64,000 nt of DNA, from contig JACRMN010000024.1 in NCBI GenBank assembly GCA_016214955.1, positions 1-64,000 on the forward strand, read 5' to 3'. The stretch is from Deltaproteobacteria bacterium (GTDB lineage: Bacteria; Myxococcota; Myxococcia; Myxococcales; Anaeromyxobacteraceae). The position numbers and the translations under genes were made by a program. How positions within the stretch are numbered: the stretch's first letter is position 1; each line of letters begins with the position of its first letter. Below are positions 51,829 to 62,778 of this stretch, in pieces. The notes under the pieces were generated by a model. The model was given only the letters and a program-made list of their open reading frames with translations, was not told the DNA's origin and did no database searches.

Positions 51829-52956
51829 TCAGGCCCGCGGCCCGAAGCTCCCGAAGGCGCCGCAGCGGCGGCAGCGCCAGGCGGGCACGGCGGTCTCGGC
51901 CCCGCAGCGGCTGCAGCGGGCCGGGCGCACCTTGCGGAGCAGCGCCTTCACCATGAGCTCGTGGCGCCAGGGCAGCTCCTCGGGTGCCGGGGAGGTGGTC
52001 TCGCGCAGCACCTCGCGCATGGAGACGGTCACCTCGCCGGTGTGATCCAGCGCCAGCGCCTGGCGGGCGGCGTCGGCCGCCTCGGCGGAGCGGCCGGCCC
52101 GGTAGAGCGCCCGAGCCCGCAGGAGGTGGAGGGCCGGGTCGGCCGGGGCGGCGGCGAGCCGCGGCTCCACCACCGCCAGGGCCTCGGCCGGATCGCCCAG
52201 GGCCTGGAGGGCCGGCCAGGCGAGGAGCGCCGCCCGTGGGTCGGCCGAAAGGGCCGCGTCCGCCGCCTCCCGCGCCGCGGCGCGATTGCCGGCGGCGGCC
52301 TCGGCCTCGGCCAGCGCCAGGAGCGCGTCGGCGTGGCCGGGGCACTCGACCGCCTGCCGCGCCGCAGCCAGCGCCCCCTCCCGGTCTCCCGCCGCGCTCC
52401 GGGCCCGCGAGACGGCCGCCAGGAGGTGGGCCCGCACCGGGTCGGCGCCGCCCTGCGAGAGGGCCTGCTGCACCTCGACGGCCTCGTCGAGCCGGCCGGC
52501 ATCGACGAGCACGTCCCGCAGGCCCTCTCCGGCGCGCCGCTCGCCCGCCTGCCAGAGCGCCCGGTAGGCGGCCTCGGCGTCGCCTGCCATGCCGCCGCGA
52601 CGGTAGTCCTCGGCGAGCTCCAGCTCGATCTCGCGCCGCCGCTCGGGCGTGAGCCCCGCCCGCAGCAGCATGTTCCGGTGCAGCCGCACCGCCCGCGCCA
52701 TGTCGCCGGTGCGGCGGAAGAGCGAGCCCAGCGCCAGGTAGGTCTCGACCGCCTCGGGGCTGCCGAGCCGCGCGGCGTCGGAGAGGGCCTCGATGGCGGC
52801 GTCGGGATCGTCGGAGAGCACGTAGCGCACGCCTCGCAGGTAGGCACGGGCCTCGACCCGCCGGCGCTGCAGCGCGAAGCCCAGCGAGAGCAGCAGCCCG
52901 AGCCCGGCGAGCGCGCCGGCCACCGCCAGCCACTGCGGGGCCGTGAGCTCCGGCAC
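51829..52956 (-). CDS. lapB: LapB-like TPR protein with rubredoxin-type end
   Basis: LapB (YciM) is an inner-membrane protein regulating lipopolysaccharide assembly via LpxC stability. The 375-residue protein has one N-terminal TM helix (WLAVAGALAGLGLLLSLGFA), about nine TPR-like repeats (GVRYVLSDDPDAAIEALSDA and on) and a C-terminal rubredoxin-like metal site CSRCGAETAVPAWRCRRCGA. This TM-TPR-rubredoxin order is the LapB signature. GTG start at 52956. It follows the HIT gene by four bases. Confidence 0.82.
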   Translation of the reverse strand: MPELTAPQWLAVAGALAGLGLLLSLGFALQRRRVEARAYLRGVRYVLSDDPDAAIEALSDAARLGSPEAVETYLALGSLFRRTGDMARAVRLHRNMLLRAGLTPERRREIELELAEDYRRGGMAGDAEAAYRALWQAGERRAGEGLRDVLVDAGRLDEAVEVQQALSQGGADPVRAHLLAAVSRARSAAGDREGALAAARQAVECPGHADALLALAEAEAAAGNRAAAREAADAALSADPRAALLAWPALQALGDPAEALAVVEPRLAAAPADPALHLLRARALYRAGRSAEAADAARQALALDHTGEVTVSMREVLRETTSPAPEELPWRHELMVKALLRKVRPARCSRCGAETAVPAWRCRRCGAFGSFGPRA

Positions 52957-52960
52957 GCCT

Positions 52961-53455
52961 TCACCCCTGGAAGCCGGCGCGGAGCCGCGCCCAGGCCTCG
53001 TCGAGCGCCTCGGGCACCACCCGCAGGTCGGCGATCACGGGCATGAAGTTGGTGTCGCCGTTCCAGCGCGGGACCACGTGCCAGTGCAGGTGGTCGGCGA
53101 TGCCCGCCCCGGCCACCTTCCCCAGGTTCATGCCCAGGTTGAGCCCCTCGGGTCGGTAGACCCGCTTCACCACCTCCACGGCGCGGGCCAGCTCCTCGGA
53201 GAGGTCGTGCAGCGGCCCGGCCGGCAGCGCCTCCAGGTCGCAGACGTGGGACCGCGGCACCACCATCAGGTGTCCGGAGTTGTACGGGTAGCGGTTGAGG
53301 ATGGTGAAGGCGTGGGCGCTGCGGTGGACGACGAGGTTCCGCCTGTCGGCCTCGTCGCCGACCTCGGCGGGGAGGTCGCAGAAGATGCAGCCGCCGGCCG
53401 GCTTGGCGGCGCGGATGAACTCCATGCGCCAGGGCGCCCAGAGCGGCTTTTCCAA
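52961..53455 (-). CDS. HIT-family nucleotide hydrolase/phosphorylase
   Basis: A 164-residue histidine-triad protein. It has LWAPWRMEFIRAAKPAGGC, a CIFC metal site, SGHLMVVPRSHVCDLEAL and the catalytic ADHLHWHVVPRWNGDTNFMP. The layout is close to Ap4A phosphorylases (HIT, branch of W-A-P-W-R proteins), which act on dinucleoside polyphosphates. It is on the same strand as sppA and the LapB-like gene. Confidence 0.87.
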   Translation of the reverse strand: MEKPLWAPWRMEFIRAAKPAGGCIFCDLPAEVGDEADRRNLVVHRSAHAFTILNRYPYNSGHLMVVPRSHVCDLEALPAGPLHDLSEELARAVEVVKRVYRPEGLNLGMNLGKVAGAGIADHLHWHVVPRWNGDTNFMPVIADLRVVPEALDEAWARLRAGFQG

Positions 53456-53497
53456 GGGACCTCCCCTAGACCAGGGTTCGCGATTCGAGACGGCCGT

Positions 53498-54658
53498 TCA
53501 CCGCGCCAGGTAGTAGACGCCGGGGGACTCGACCCGGGAGATGTCCCTGCGGATCTCGGCGCGCACGCCGTCGGCGACGGCGCCCACCGCGGCGCCCATG
53601 AGCTGCTCCAGGAAGCGGCCGCGGTCGTCGGGCGGGTAGACCAGCGTGGGCTCCCCCTTGCCCTTCTGATCGGCCTCCTCCAGCGCCAGCTCCACCGCCC
53701 GCTGGAAGCTGCCCAGCTCGTCGATGAGGTCCAGCTCCTTGGCCATCTCGCCGGTGAGGATGCGGCCGTCGGCGAACTCGCGCACCTTTTCCTCCGGCAG
53801 CTCCCGCGACTCGGCCACCGCTCGCAGGAACTGGCCGAAGATCTGGTCGGTGACCGACTGCCAGTAGGCCCGCTCCTCGGGCGACATGTCGCGGAACGGG
53901 GTGCCGACGTCCTTGAGCTTGCCGCTCTTCACCGTCTCGGCCTTCACCTGGAAGCGCTCCATCAGCCCCTTCACGTTGAAGAACTGGCTGATGACGCCGA
54001 TGGAGCCGGTGAGCGTGCCGGGCTCGGCCACGATGAGCGGGCAGCCCATGGCCACGTAGAGGCCGCCGGAGGCGGCGACGTTGCCCAGCGAGCAGACCAC
54101 CACCTTGCCGGAGGCAGACAGCCCCTTGAGCTCGTCGTGGATCTCCTGGCTCGGCGCCACCGCCCCGCCGGGCGAGTCGATGCGCACCACCACCGCCTTC
54201 ATGTCGCCGTCGTTGCGGAAGCGGCGGATGACCTTGAGGACCGCCTCGGAGTCGACCCCCTCGCGCCCGCCCATGCCGATGGCGCCCTTCACCTCGATGA
54301 TGCCGACCCGCGGCCCGGTGGCCAGGCGCGGGGACTCGCCCTTCACTGCGCTGTAGGCCAGCCAGAGGAAGGCGAAGAAGACGAGGAACAGGCCGCCGAA
54401 GATGAAGGCCACCACCGCCAGGGCCGCCCGATCGCGGCGGGGAGGTGGCGGGGGCACCGGGGCCGGCGGCGGCGCGGCCCACGACGGCGGCGCGCCCCAG
54501 CCCGGGGGCGGAGGCGGGGGGTAGCCCCACTGCGGCGCGCCGGCAGGGGCGGTGGGCGCGGTCGCCGGTGCGGCCGGGGCCGCGGCAGGCTCGGCCGGGG
54601 CGGCCTGCGGCTCCACCGGGGTGGTGGGGAGGGGTTCGCTGGGGTTCTGCTCGCTCAT
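53498..54658 (-). CDS. sppA: Signal peptide peptidase SppA
   Basis: Membrane serine protease that degrades leftover signal peptides. The 386-residue protein has a Pro/Ala-rich cytosolic N-terminus (1-75), one TM helix (VVAFIFGGLFLVFFAFLWLA), then the protease: RIDSPGGAVAPSQEIHDEL, the nucleophile Ser in LGNVAASGGLYVAMGCP and the general-base Lys in VKAETVKSGKLKDVG. It is of the short (SppA-36K) type. The start ATG at 54656-54658 gives a long repeat-like proline tail. It lies downstream of rpsA. Confidence 0.9.
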   Translation of the reverse strand: MSEQNPSEPLPTTPVEPQAAPAEPAAAPAAPATAPTAPAGAPQWGYPPPPPPGWGAPPSWAAPPPAPVPPPPPRRDRAALAVVAFIFGGLFLVFFAFLWLAYSAVKGESPRLATGPRVGIIEVKGAIGMGGREGVDSEAVLKVIRRFRNDGDMKAVVVRIDSPGGAVAPSQEIHDELKGLSASGKVVVCSLGNVAASGGLYVAMGCPLIVAEPGTLTGSIGVISQFFNVKGLMERFQVKAETVKSGKLKDVGTPFRDMSPEERAYWQSVTDQIFGQFLRAVAESRELPEEKVREFADGRILTGEMAKELDLIDELGSFQRAVELALEEADQKGKGEPTLVYPPDDRGRFLEQLMGAAVGAVADGVRAEIRRDISRVESPGVYYLAR

Positions 54659-54717
54659 GCGCAGGGAGGTAAGCACGGGGAGGCATGGGCCGCAACCGCA
54701 CCCGCTCCCCCAAGCAG

Positions 54718-54747
54718 CGCGGGCGGCGCCCGGAGGCACCGCCCGCG
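54718..54747 (-). terminator. Hairpin between rpsA and sppA
   Basis: CGCGGGCGG (54718-54726) and CCGCCCGCG (54739-54747) form a perfect 9-bp stem with a 12-nt loop, 25 bases after the rpsA stop. No U-tract follows, so it may attenuate rather than end transcription. Confidence 0.5.
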
Positions 54748-54772
54748 TGGACTGCCCGGAAACCGGCGAGGG

Positions 54773-56476
<1,704 letters not shown>

Positions 56477-56600
56477 GTGGTGAGGGACCGATCTTTCTGG
56501 CGGGCTCGCCGGCGGGGATGTTGTCCGCGATTGCCGGCGGGAGCTGCGTCTTGACCCCTGGATTTCGACGCCGGACCCGGGGAGCGAGGCCTCGGCGCGG

Positions 56601-56621
56601 GCCGGGCGGACACCGCCCGGC
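56601..56621 (-). promoter_or_regulatory. Hairpin in the rpsA leader
   Basis: GCCGGGCGG-ACA-CCGCCCGGC is a perfect 9-bp stem with a 3-nt loop just after the predicted transcription start. It could protect the transcript or take part in autoregulation by S1. No function is shown by sequence alone. Confidence 0.45.
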
Positions 56622-56636
56622 AAGGCTGGAGCGCGG

Positions 56637-56665
56637 ACCCTACACGCGCGAGATCACTGCGTCAA
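56637..56665 (-). promoter_or_regulatory. Promoter of rpsA
   Basis: On the minus strand -35 TTGACG (56660-56665), 17-bp spacer, -10 TAGGGT (56637-56642). Predicted start near 56630. It lies between the ispH stop and rpsA, so rpsA need not depend on the upstream operon. Confidence 0.6.
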
Positions 56666-56686
56666 GCGGCGGCGCGCCGGGGCTGC

Positions 56687-57523
56687 CTAGGGCAGCGTCC
56701 GGAGCCGCTGGGCCACCCCCTCCACCACCCAGTCGGGAGTGGAGGCGCCGGCGCTGATGCCCACCACGGCGCAGCCGTCGAACCAGCCCGGCTGGAGCTC
56801 CTCCTCCGTCTCCACGTGCCAGGTGCGGGGCTGGATGGAGCGGCAGATCTCGGCCAGGTGCCGGGTGTTGGCGCTGTTCTTCCCGCCCACCACCACCACC
56901 GCGTCCACCTCGCGGGCCAGCGAGCGCGCGTCGTCCTGGCGCTCCTCGGTGTCGGAGCAGATGGTGTTGACGGCCCGGACCTCCTTGTGGCGCAGGGCCA
57001 GGGCACCGACGATGCGCTCGAAGTCGGCGCCGATGCAGGTGGTCTGGGCGATGACCGCCACCTTCTTGTCGGGGATCTCGGGCACCGGGGCGCCGGGCTT
57101 GACCACCGTGCAGGGCCCCTCGGCGTAGGAGACCACGCCCTTCACCTCGGCGTGGTTGGCGTCGCCGACGATGACCACGTGGTAGCCGTCGCGGGAGAGG
57201 CGCTGGGCCATGGCCTGCGGGTACTTCACGTAGGGGCAGGTGCCGTCCACCACCTCGAGGCCGCGGGCCTCGGCCGCCTCCAGCTCGCTCTTCACCGCCC
57301 CGTGGGTGCGGACCACCACCGTGGTTCCGCTCTGCACCTCGGCGACGGCGTGGACGGTGCGGACGCCCTTCTCCTGCATCCGGGCCACCGCCTGCGGGTT
57401 GTGGATGATGGGGCCGAGCGTCACCACCGGGCCGCCGGCGTGGTCGGCCACCTCCATCACCTGGTCCACGGTGCGGCGCACGCCCCAGCAGAAGCCCGCG
57501 GTCCGGGCGATCTTCACGTCCAT
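56687..57523 (-). CDS. ispH: 4-hydroxy-3-methylbut-2-enyl diphosphate reductase IspH
   Basis: The last enzyme of the MEP isoprenoid pathway, a 4Fe-4S protein. The 278-residue protein has the three cluster cysteines in RTAGFCWGVRRTVDQVM, DGTCPYVKYPQAMAQRL and NTICSDTEERQDDARSLA, plus IIHNPQAV (His) and the VVVRTHGAVKSELEAAEARG region. ATG at 57521-57523. It follows the unknown 210-residue gene and precedes rpsA. Confidence 0.95.
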   Translation of the reverse strand: MDVKIARTAGFCWGVRRTVDQVMEVADHAGGPVVTLGPIIHNPQAVARMQEKGVRTVHAVAEVQSGTTVVVRTHGAVKSELEAAEARGLEVVDGTCPYVKYPQAMAQRLSRDGYHVVIVGDANHAEVKGVVSYAEGPCTVVKPGAPVPEIPDKKVAVIAQTTCIGADFERIVGALALRHKEVRAVNTICSDTEERQDDARSLAREVDAVVVVGGKNSANTRHLAEICRSIQPRTWHVETEEELQPGWFDGCAVVGISAGASTPDWVVEGVAQRLRTLP

Positions 57524-57592
57524 GCTGCTCCTCCGCGCCGCCGGGCAGGGCCCGGCCGGCGGGACATTCCTAACCACCGGGGCCTTGCCGGG

Positions 57593-58225
57593 CTACCCGG
57601 ACTTCTCCCCCACGAAGCGGTCCTTCTCCTCCCGGAACAGGATGTTGAACGAGGTCAGGGTGCCGTAGCAGCGGGTGATGAACTGCTGCAGCTCCACCTT
57701 CTCTGCGTCGGAGAGCTTGTCGTGGCCGTTGAGCTTCTGCTCCAGCACCCGGAGCCGGTCGCGGAGCATGACGATCTTGTGGAAGAACTGCTCCAGCGGG
57801 ATCTCCTTGGGCTGGAGCTGGGGATCGTGAGGCTTCAGCACCAGCGAGCCCCCCTCCCACTTGGGCGCCAGCGGCACGGCCGGGGCGTCGTCCCGCAGCA
57901 CCTCGCGGATGGCCTGGGCGAACTCTTCTCGCGTCATGTCGAGCAGCTCCTCGGGCAGTCCATCGGGAAAGGCCTCCTGCGACCGGACCACCGGGGCCCG
58001 GGCGGAGACGGAGGCGGTGCGGCGCGGCCCGGCGGCGGGGCGGGCCGGGATGGCGGCGTCGCGCGCCAGGTAGCGCTCGCAGATGGGGGCGGTGCCGGGG
58101 AAGTCGCCGGTGTGCACCGCCAGGCGGCACGGGCCGATGGGGCCGCGGGCGTCCTCGAGGATGGCCCGCCACCAGCGGCAGCTCCCGCACTCCTTCGGCC
58201 CGTAGGCGTGACCCTCCGGCACCAT
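57593..58225 (-). CDS. Unknown protein with N-terminal Cys motif and coiled coil
   Basis: A 210-residue protein with the Cys pattern ECGSCRWWRA and GPCRLAVHTGDFPGTAPICE, possibly a metal site or short Fe-S-like motif. A middle linker follows, and then a long helix (EKWEGG region to LRVLEQKLNGHDKLSDAEKV) which could be a coiled coil. It lies between cmk and ispH. I do not recognise a family. Confidence 0.6.
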   Translation of the reverse strand: MVPEGHAYGPKECGSCRWWRAILEDARGPIGPCRLAVHTGDFPGTAPICERYLARDAAIPARPAAGPRRTASVSARAPVVRSQEAFPDGLPEELLDMTREEFAQAIREVLRDDAPAVPLAPKWEGGSLVLKPHDPQLQPKEIPLEQFFHKIVMLRDRLRVLEQKLNGHDKLSDAEKVELQQFITRCYGTLTSFNILFREEKDRFVGEKSG

Positions 58226-58238
58226 GCGGGCCGGGAGT

Positions 58239-58946
58239 CTAGCGCCGACCCGCCCGGCGCGACAGCCGGTCCTCGACCGCCGCGGCCAGCGCCGCCACCA
58301 CCGCGTCGAGGTCCATGCCCGAGGTGTCGAGCTGCTGGGCGTCGGGCGCCGGCACCAGCGGCGCCACGGCGCGGGAGGAGTCGTCCCGGTCCCGCTTGCG
58401 CTGATCGGCGAGCACCTGCTCGTAGGTCTGCGGATCGCCCTTCTGGCGCAGCTCCTCGAAGCGCCGCCGGGCCCGCACCTCGGGCGAGGCGGTGAGGAAG
58501 AACTTGGCGTCGGCGTCGGGGAAGACCACGGTGCCGATGTCCCGCCCCTCCAGCACCGCGCCCCGGTTCTCGGGCGCGGTGGCCAGCCGCCGCTGCAGCT
58601 CCAGCAGGCCGGCCCGCACCACCGGCCGTGCCGAGACGGCGCTCGCCCCCAGCGACATGGGCGGGGTGCGGATGGCGCTGGAGACGTCCTCGCCGGAGAG
58701 CAGCACCCGCTGGCCGCCGGAAGGCAACGGCTCGAAGCGGATGGTGAGCCGCGGCAGGAGCGCGCCCAGCCGCGCGTCGTCGTCGAAGGCGATGCCCTCG
58801 CGGCTGGCCGCCAGGGCCACCGACCGGTAGATGGCGCCGGTGTCCACCAGGGCGAAGCCGAGCCGGGAGGCGATGCGGCGGGCGGCGGTGCTCTTGCCCG
58901 CGCCCGCCGGCCCGTCGATGGCCACGATGAAGGGGCGCGGGGTCAC
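58239..58946 (-). CDS. cmk: Cytidylate kinase
   Basis: Phosphorylates CMP/dCMP with ATP. The 235-residue protein has the P-loop VAIDGPAGAGKSTAARRIAS, the substrate region VDTGAIYRSVALAA, and VLEGRDIGTVVFPDADAKFF with the R-R-F-E-E lid. GTG start at 58944-58946 overlaps the hisC stop by four bases (GTGA). Confidence 0.95.
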   Translation of the reverse strand: MTPRPFIVAIDGPAGAGKSTAARRIASRLGFALVDTGAIYRSVALAASREGIAFDDDARLGALLPRLTIRFEPLPSGGQRVLLSGEDVSSAIRTPPMSLGASAVSARPVVRAGLLELQRRLATAPENRGAVLEGRDIGTVVFPDADAKFFLTASPEVRARRRFEELRQKGDPQTYEQVLADQRKRDRDDSSRAVAPLVPAPDAQQLDTSGMDLDAVVAALAAAVEDRLSRRAGRR

Positions 58947-60037
58947 TTCCCCAGGGCCTTCCGCAGCGCCGCCAGGCACTTCTCGTTCTCGGCGTGGGTG
59001 CCCACGGTGATCCGCTGGGCGGTGGGGAAGCCGTATCCGCCCACCGGCCGCACCACCACGCCGAGCCGCAGGAGCGCCTCGAAGAGCTCCTTGCCCGGCC
59101 GGCCGGGGAAGTCGGCGAGCACGAAGTTGCCCTGCGAGGGCACCACCGTGGCGCCGAGCGCCGCGAGCCCCTCGGAGAGGAAGGGGCGCTCCGCCTGCAC
59201 CAGGGCGCGGCCGCGCTGCACGTGCTCGGCGTCGCCGAGGGCCGCGACGCCGGCAGCCTGGGCCACCAGGCTGGTGTTGAAGGGCATGCGCACCCGCTCG
59301 ACGTAGCCACCGATCTCGGGACGGGCGATGGCGTAGCCCAGGCGGAAGCCGGCCAGTCCGTAGATCTTGGAGAAGGTGCGGATGACGACCAGGTTGGGGT
59401 AGCGGCGCCGCAGGGCCATCGAGTCCTGGTAGCCGGCGGCGTCCACGTACTCGACGTAGGCCTCGTCGAGCGCCACCAGCACCCCGGGCGGCACGGCGTC
59501 GAGGAACCGGACCAGCTCCTTCTCCAGGAACCAGGTGCCGGTGGGGTTGTCCGGGTTGGCCAGGAAGACGAGCTTGGTGCGCGGCGAGAGCTTCTGGCGG
59601 ATGGCGTCGAGGTCGTACCAGTAGCCGTCCTTCATCGGCGCCTCGACGAAGGTGCGCCCCAGCTTCTGGGCGGCGAGCTTGTAGGCGATGAAGGTCCGGG
59701 CGCTGGTCAGCACCTCCTCGCCCGGCAGCACGAAGGTCTCGACCAGGAGGTCGATGATCTCGTTGGAGCCGTTGGCGACGAAGACCTCCTCCGGCTTCAC
59801 GCCCAGCTTCCCGGCCAGCGCGTTGCGCAGGTGGTAGGCGGAGCCGTCGGGGTAGAGGTGGGCGCCGGCGGCGGCCTCGCGCACCGCCGCCAGGGCGCGC
59901 GGGCTGGGGCCGAGGGCGTTCTCGTTGGAGGCCAGCTTGGCCACGTTGGAGATCCCGTACTCCCGCTCCACCTCCTCGATGGGCTTGCCAGGGACGTACG
60001 GCATCAGGGTCTCTACGTACGGAGGGACGATGGGCAT
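58943..60037 (-). CDS. hisC: Histidinol-phosphate aminotransferase
   Basis: PLP-dependent enzyme of histidine synthesis. The 364-residue protein has VAKLASNENALGPSPRAL near 34, FVANGSNEIIDLLVETFV near 85, ANPDNPTGTWFLEKELV and the PLP-lysine motif VVIRTFSKIYGLAGFRLGYA near 222. ATG at 60035-60037. Upstream of cmk as in many deltaproteobacteria. Some relatives act on aromatic amino acids instead. Confidence 0.93.
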   Translation of the reverse strand: MPIVPPYVETLMPYVPGKPIEEVEREYGISNVAKLASNENALGPSPRALAAVREAAAGAHLYPDGSAYHLRNALAGKLGVKPEEVFVANGSNEIIDLLVETFVLPGEEVLTSARTFIAYKLAAQKLGRTFVEAPMKDGYWYDLDAIRQKLSPRTKLVFLANPDNPTGTWFLEKELVRFLDAVPPGVLVALDEAYVEYVDAAGYQDSMALRRRYPNLVVIRTFSKIYGLAGFRLGYAIARPEIGGYVERVRMPFNTSLVAQAAGVAALGDAEHVQRGRALVQAERPFLSEGLAALGATVVPSQGNFVLADFPGRPGKELFEALLRLGVVVRPVGGYGFPTAQRITVGTHAENEKCLAALRKALGK

Positions 60038-60168
60038 GGGGGAGCGGTTATACCGCGACCGCGGCTCCGGCCTCGACCTGTCGAGGTTCGGGCCTCGGGC
60101 TCCAGGAGTCCGCCGCGCCCGGGAGCCCGTGGCCTGTCGCCCCGGCGTTCCCGGGTCGCGATCGACCG

Positions 60169-61134
60169 CTACTCCTCGGACGTGAACACGCCCATGGCCC
60201 GGAACTTCCGGTAGCGGTCGCGGACCAGCTGCTCCGGCGAGAGCTGCGAGAGCTCGGCCAGGTGGCGGCGCAGGGCGGTGCGCACGTTCTCGGCGGTGAA
60301 CTGCGGATCGCGGTGGGCGCCGCCGGGCGCCTCCTTCACGATCTCGTCGATGATGCCGAAGCCCATCAGGTCCCTGGCGGTGAGCTTCAGCGCCTCGGCC
60401 GACTTCTGCGCCTTGGAGGCGTCGCGGTAGAGGATGGAGCTGCAGCTCTCGGGCGAGATGACGTTGTACCAGGCGTACTCCAGCATCAGGATGCGGCTGG
60501 TCACGCCGATGCCGATGGCGCCGCCCGAGGCCCCCTCGCCGATGACGACGGAGACGGAGGGGACGGAGAGGGAGGACATCACCTCGAGGTTGGTGGCGAT
60601 GGCCTCGGCCTGTCCGCGCTCCTCGGCACCGATGCCCGGGTAGGCGCCGGGGGTGTCGATGAAGGTGACGAGGGGCAGGCGGAAGCGCTCGGCCAGGTCG
60701 AAGAGCCGCCGCGCCTTGCGGTAGCCCTCGGGTCGGGCCATGCCGAAGTTGCGCAGCATGTTGTCCTTCGTCCCGCGCCCCTTCTGGTGGCCCATGACCA
60801 CCACCGGCTGCCCGTCGAACTTGGCGAAGCCGGAGACGATGGCCCGGTCGGCGGCGAAGCGCCGGTCTCCCTCGATCTCGAAGAAGTCGGTGAAGAGCTG
60901 CCCGAGGTAGTCGAGGAAGTAGGGGCGGCTGGGGTGGCGCGCCAGCTGGACGATCTGCCACCGGCTGAGGTCGCTGAAGATCTCGGCCTGGAGCTTCTTG
61001 GCCTTGCGCTCCAGCTTGATGATCTCGTCGGTGAAGTCGACCGCGGCGCCGCCGGAGAGCTGCTTCAGCTCGTCGATCTTCGACTCGAGGGCGAGGAGCG
61101 GCCGCTCGAACTCGAGGGTGTATGTCCTGGACAC
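60169..61134 (-). CDS. accA: Acetyl-CoA carboxylase carboxyltransferase subunit alpha
   Basis: Transfers carboxyl from biotin to acetyl-CoA with AccD for fatty-acid synthesis. The 321-residue protein starts TYTLEFERPLLALESKIDEL and has RPYFLDYLGQLFTDFFEI, VVMGHQKGRGTKDNMLRNFG, TFIDTPGAYPGIGAEERGQ and VVIGEGASGGAIGIGV. Normal length. GTG start at 61134. No accD is beside it. Confidence 0.96.
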   Translation of the reverse strand: MSRTYTLEFERPLLALESKIDELKQLSGGAAVDFTDEIIKLERKAKKLQAEIFSDLSRWQIVQLARHPSRPYFLDYLGQLFTDFFEIEGDRRFAADRAIVSGFAKFDGQPVVVMGHQKGRGTKDNMLRNFGMARPEGYRKARRLFDLAERFRLPLVTFIDTPGAYPGIGAEERGQAEAIATNLEVMSSLSVPSVSVVIGEGASGGAIGIGVTSRILMLEYAWYNVISPESCSSILYRDASKAQKSAEALKLTARDLMGFGIIDEIVKEAPGGAHRDPQFTAENVRTALRRHLAELSQLSPEQLVRDRYRKFRAMGVFTSEE

Positions 61135-61210
61135 GGCGGCTGTATAGCACGCACCCGGCCGCCTTTCATTCTCCCGGCCGGCACGCCTTGGCGCAGCGCG
61201 GCAACCACCT

Positions 61211-62116
61211 TCACCGGGAGCATAGCCCGGCGGCCAGCGCCGCGGCGTCGATGGGCGGCCGCAGCCACTCCACCCCGGGCTCGCGCCGCAGCCAGATGAC
61301 CTGACGGCGGGCGTAGCGGCGATGGGCCACCTGGATCCGCCGCACCGCCTCGGCCCGGTCGATGCGGCCGGCGAGCACCTCCGCCGCCTCGGCGTAGCCG
61401 ATGGGCAGCTTCTCCGGGAGCCCGCCCGGGAAGCGGGCCACGAGGGCCCGCGCCTCCTCCAGCAGCCCGCCGTCGAACATGGCCTCGACCCGGTCCTCGA
61501 TGCGCCTGTGCAGCTCGGCGCGCGGCGGGTCGAGCGCCAGCAGCCGGTGCGGGTAGCGCTCCTCCTGGAAGCGGTGGGCGGCGAAGCGCTGGCTCTGGGT
61601 GCGGCCGCCGCGGGCCATCTCCAGGGCCCGCACGACGCGGGTGAGGTCGTTGGGCTGGATGCGGGCCGCCGCCTCCGGGTCCACCGCCGCCAGCCGGGCG
61701 TGGAGCGCCGGCCTGCCGTCGCGCGCCGCCTCGGCCTCGAGCGCGGCGCGGAAGGCCGGGTCGCGCCCGGGGGCCTCGGCCACGCCGTGCAGCAGGGCGC
61801 GCAGGTAGAGGCCGGTGCCGCCGCAGACGACGGGGAGCCGGCCGCGCGCCGCCACCGCGGCGATGGCCTCGTCGGCCCGGGCCACCCAGCGGGCCGCGTC
61901 CATCCCCTCCCCCGGCTCGACGAAGCCGACGAGGTGGTGCGGGACCGCCGCCTGCTCGGCGGCGGTGGGCTGGGCCGTGCCCACGGCCAGGCCGCGGTAC
62001 ACCTGCTGGCTGTCGGCGGAGATCACCTCGCCGCCGCAGCGCCGCGCCAGCTCCACCGCCAGGGCGGTCTTGCCCGAGGCGGTGGGCCCGGCGACGACGA
62101 GCAGGAAGGGGGTCAC
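61211..62116 (-). CDS. miaA: tRNA dimethylallyltransferase MiaA
   Basis: Adds dimethylallyl to A37 of tRNAs reading UNN codons. The 301-residue protein has the P-loop LLVVAGPTASGKTALAVELA, VISADSQQVYRGLAVGTAQP, the GGTGLYLRALLHGV motif, IQPNDLTRVVRALEMARGGR and the tRNA-binding YARRQVIWLRREPGVEW. GTG start at 62116, seven bases after the TlpA-like stop. Confidence 0.95.
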   Translation of the reverse strand: MTPFLLVVAGPTASGKTALAVELARRCGGEVISADSQQVYRGLAVGTAQPTAAEQAAVPHHLVGFVEPGEGMDAARWVARADEAIAAVAARGRLPVVCGGTGLYLRALLHGVAEAPGRDPAFRAALEAEAARDGRPALHARLAAVDPEAAARIQPNDLTRVVRALEMARGGRTQSQRFAAHRFQEERYPHRLLALDPPRAELHRRIEDRVEAMFDGGLLEEARALVARFPGGLPEKLPIGYAEAAEVLAGRIDRAEAVRRIQVAHRRYARRQVIWLRREPGVEWLRPPIDAAALAAGLCSR

Positions 62117-62122
62117 GCCTGC

Positions 62123-62713
62123 CTACTTCGAGGCCGCCTCTTCCGGCCGCGAGATGCCCAGCGCCCGCTGCACCTCGGCGAGCAGGAAGGTCCTGGCGTC
62201 CTTCCCGTAGCCCCGCTCGATGCGGGCGATGGTCCCGTCGCGCCGGATGATGAACACCGACGGCAGCGACGACTGCTCGCCCAGGTAGCGCCGGGCCAGC
62301 AGGTTGAAGCGGTCGCCGAGCACCGGGTAGGTGACCTTGGCTGCGCGGATCTGCCTGCGCGCCAGGGCCACACCCTCCTCCTCGCGGTCGATGTTCACCG
62401 AGAGGACCCGCAGGCCCTGGTCCCGGTACATCTGGTGGAGCTGCTGCAGGTAGGGCATCTCCTTCTGGCAGGGCGCGCACCAGGAGGCGAAGAAGGAGAG
62501 GAGCACCGCGCGGCTGCCGGGGTCCTCCGGCTCGTCGCCGGCGAACCTGTCCAGGCTCACGAAGGCGGCGCCCGAGGCCTCCGGGTTCAGGGCCCGGAGC
62601 TGGAAGGCCGGGGCCGGCTGCCCCTCCACCGGCAGGTCCTCCTCCGCGCCGGCAGCCGGGGCGAGGGCGAGGGCGGCGACGACGAGGGCGAAGTGGGTGC
62701 GGGACAGGCGCAT
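62123..62713 (-). CDS. TlpA-like thiol-disulfide oxidoreductase
   Basis: A 196-residue exported thioredoxin-fold protein. Signal peptide FALVVAALALAPAAGA; the CxxC active site is SFFASWCAPCQKEMPYLQQL near 85, and the cis-Pro is in SSLPSVFIIRRDG. Such TlpA/ResA relatives reduce periplasmic disulfides, often in cytochrome maturation. The start may be ATG 62711-62713 or ATG 62720-62722, three codons earlier. It follows hisS. Confidence 0.85.
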   Translation of the reverse strand: MRLSRTHFALVVAALALAPAAGAEEDLPVEGQPAPAFQLRALNPEASGAAFVSLDRFAGDEPEDPGSRAVLLSFFASWCAPCQKEMPYLQQLHQMYRDQGLRVLSVNIDREEEGVALARRQIRAAKVTYPVLGDRFNLLARRYLGEQSSLPSVFIIRRDGTIARIERGYGKDARTFLLAEVQRALGISRPEEAASK

Positions 62714-62778
62714 CCCGGCCATTGTGCAACGAGTGGCGCGCCGCTGTCTGTCCACCGCCAAGGGGGGTCGATGTCTGC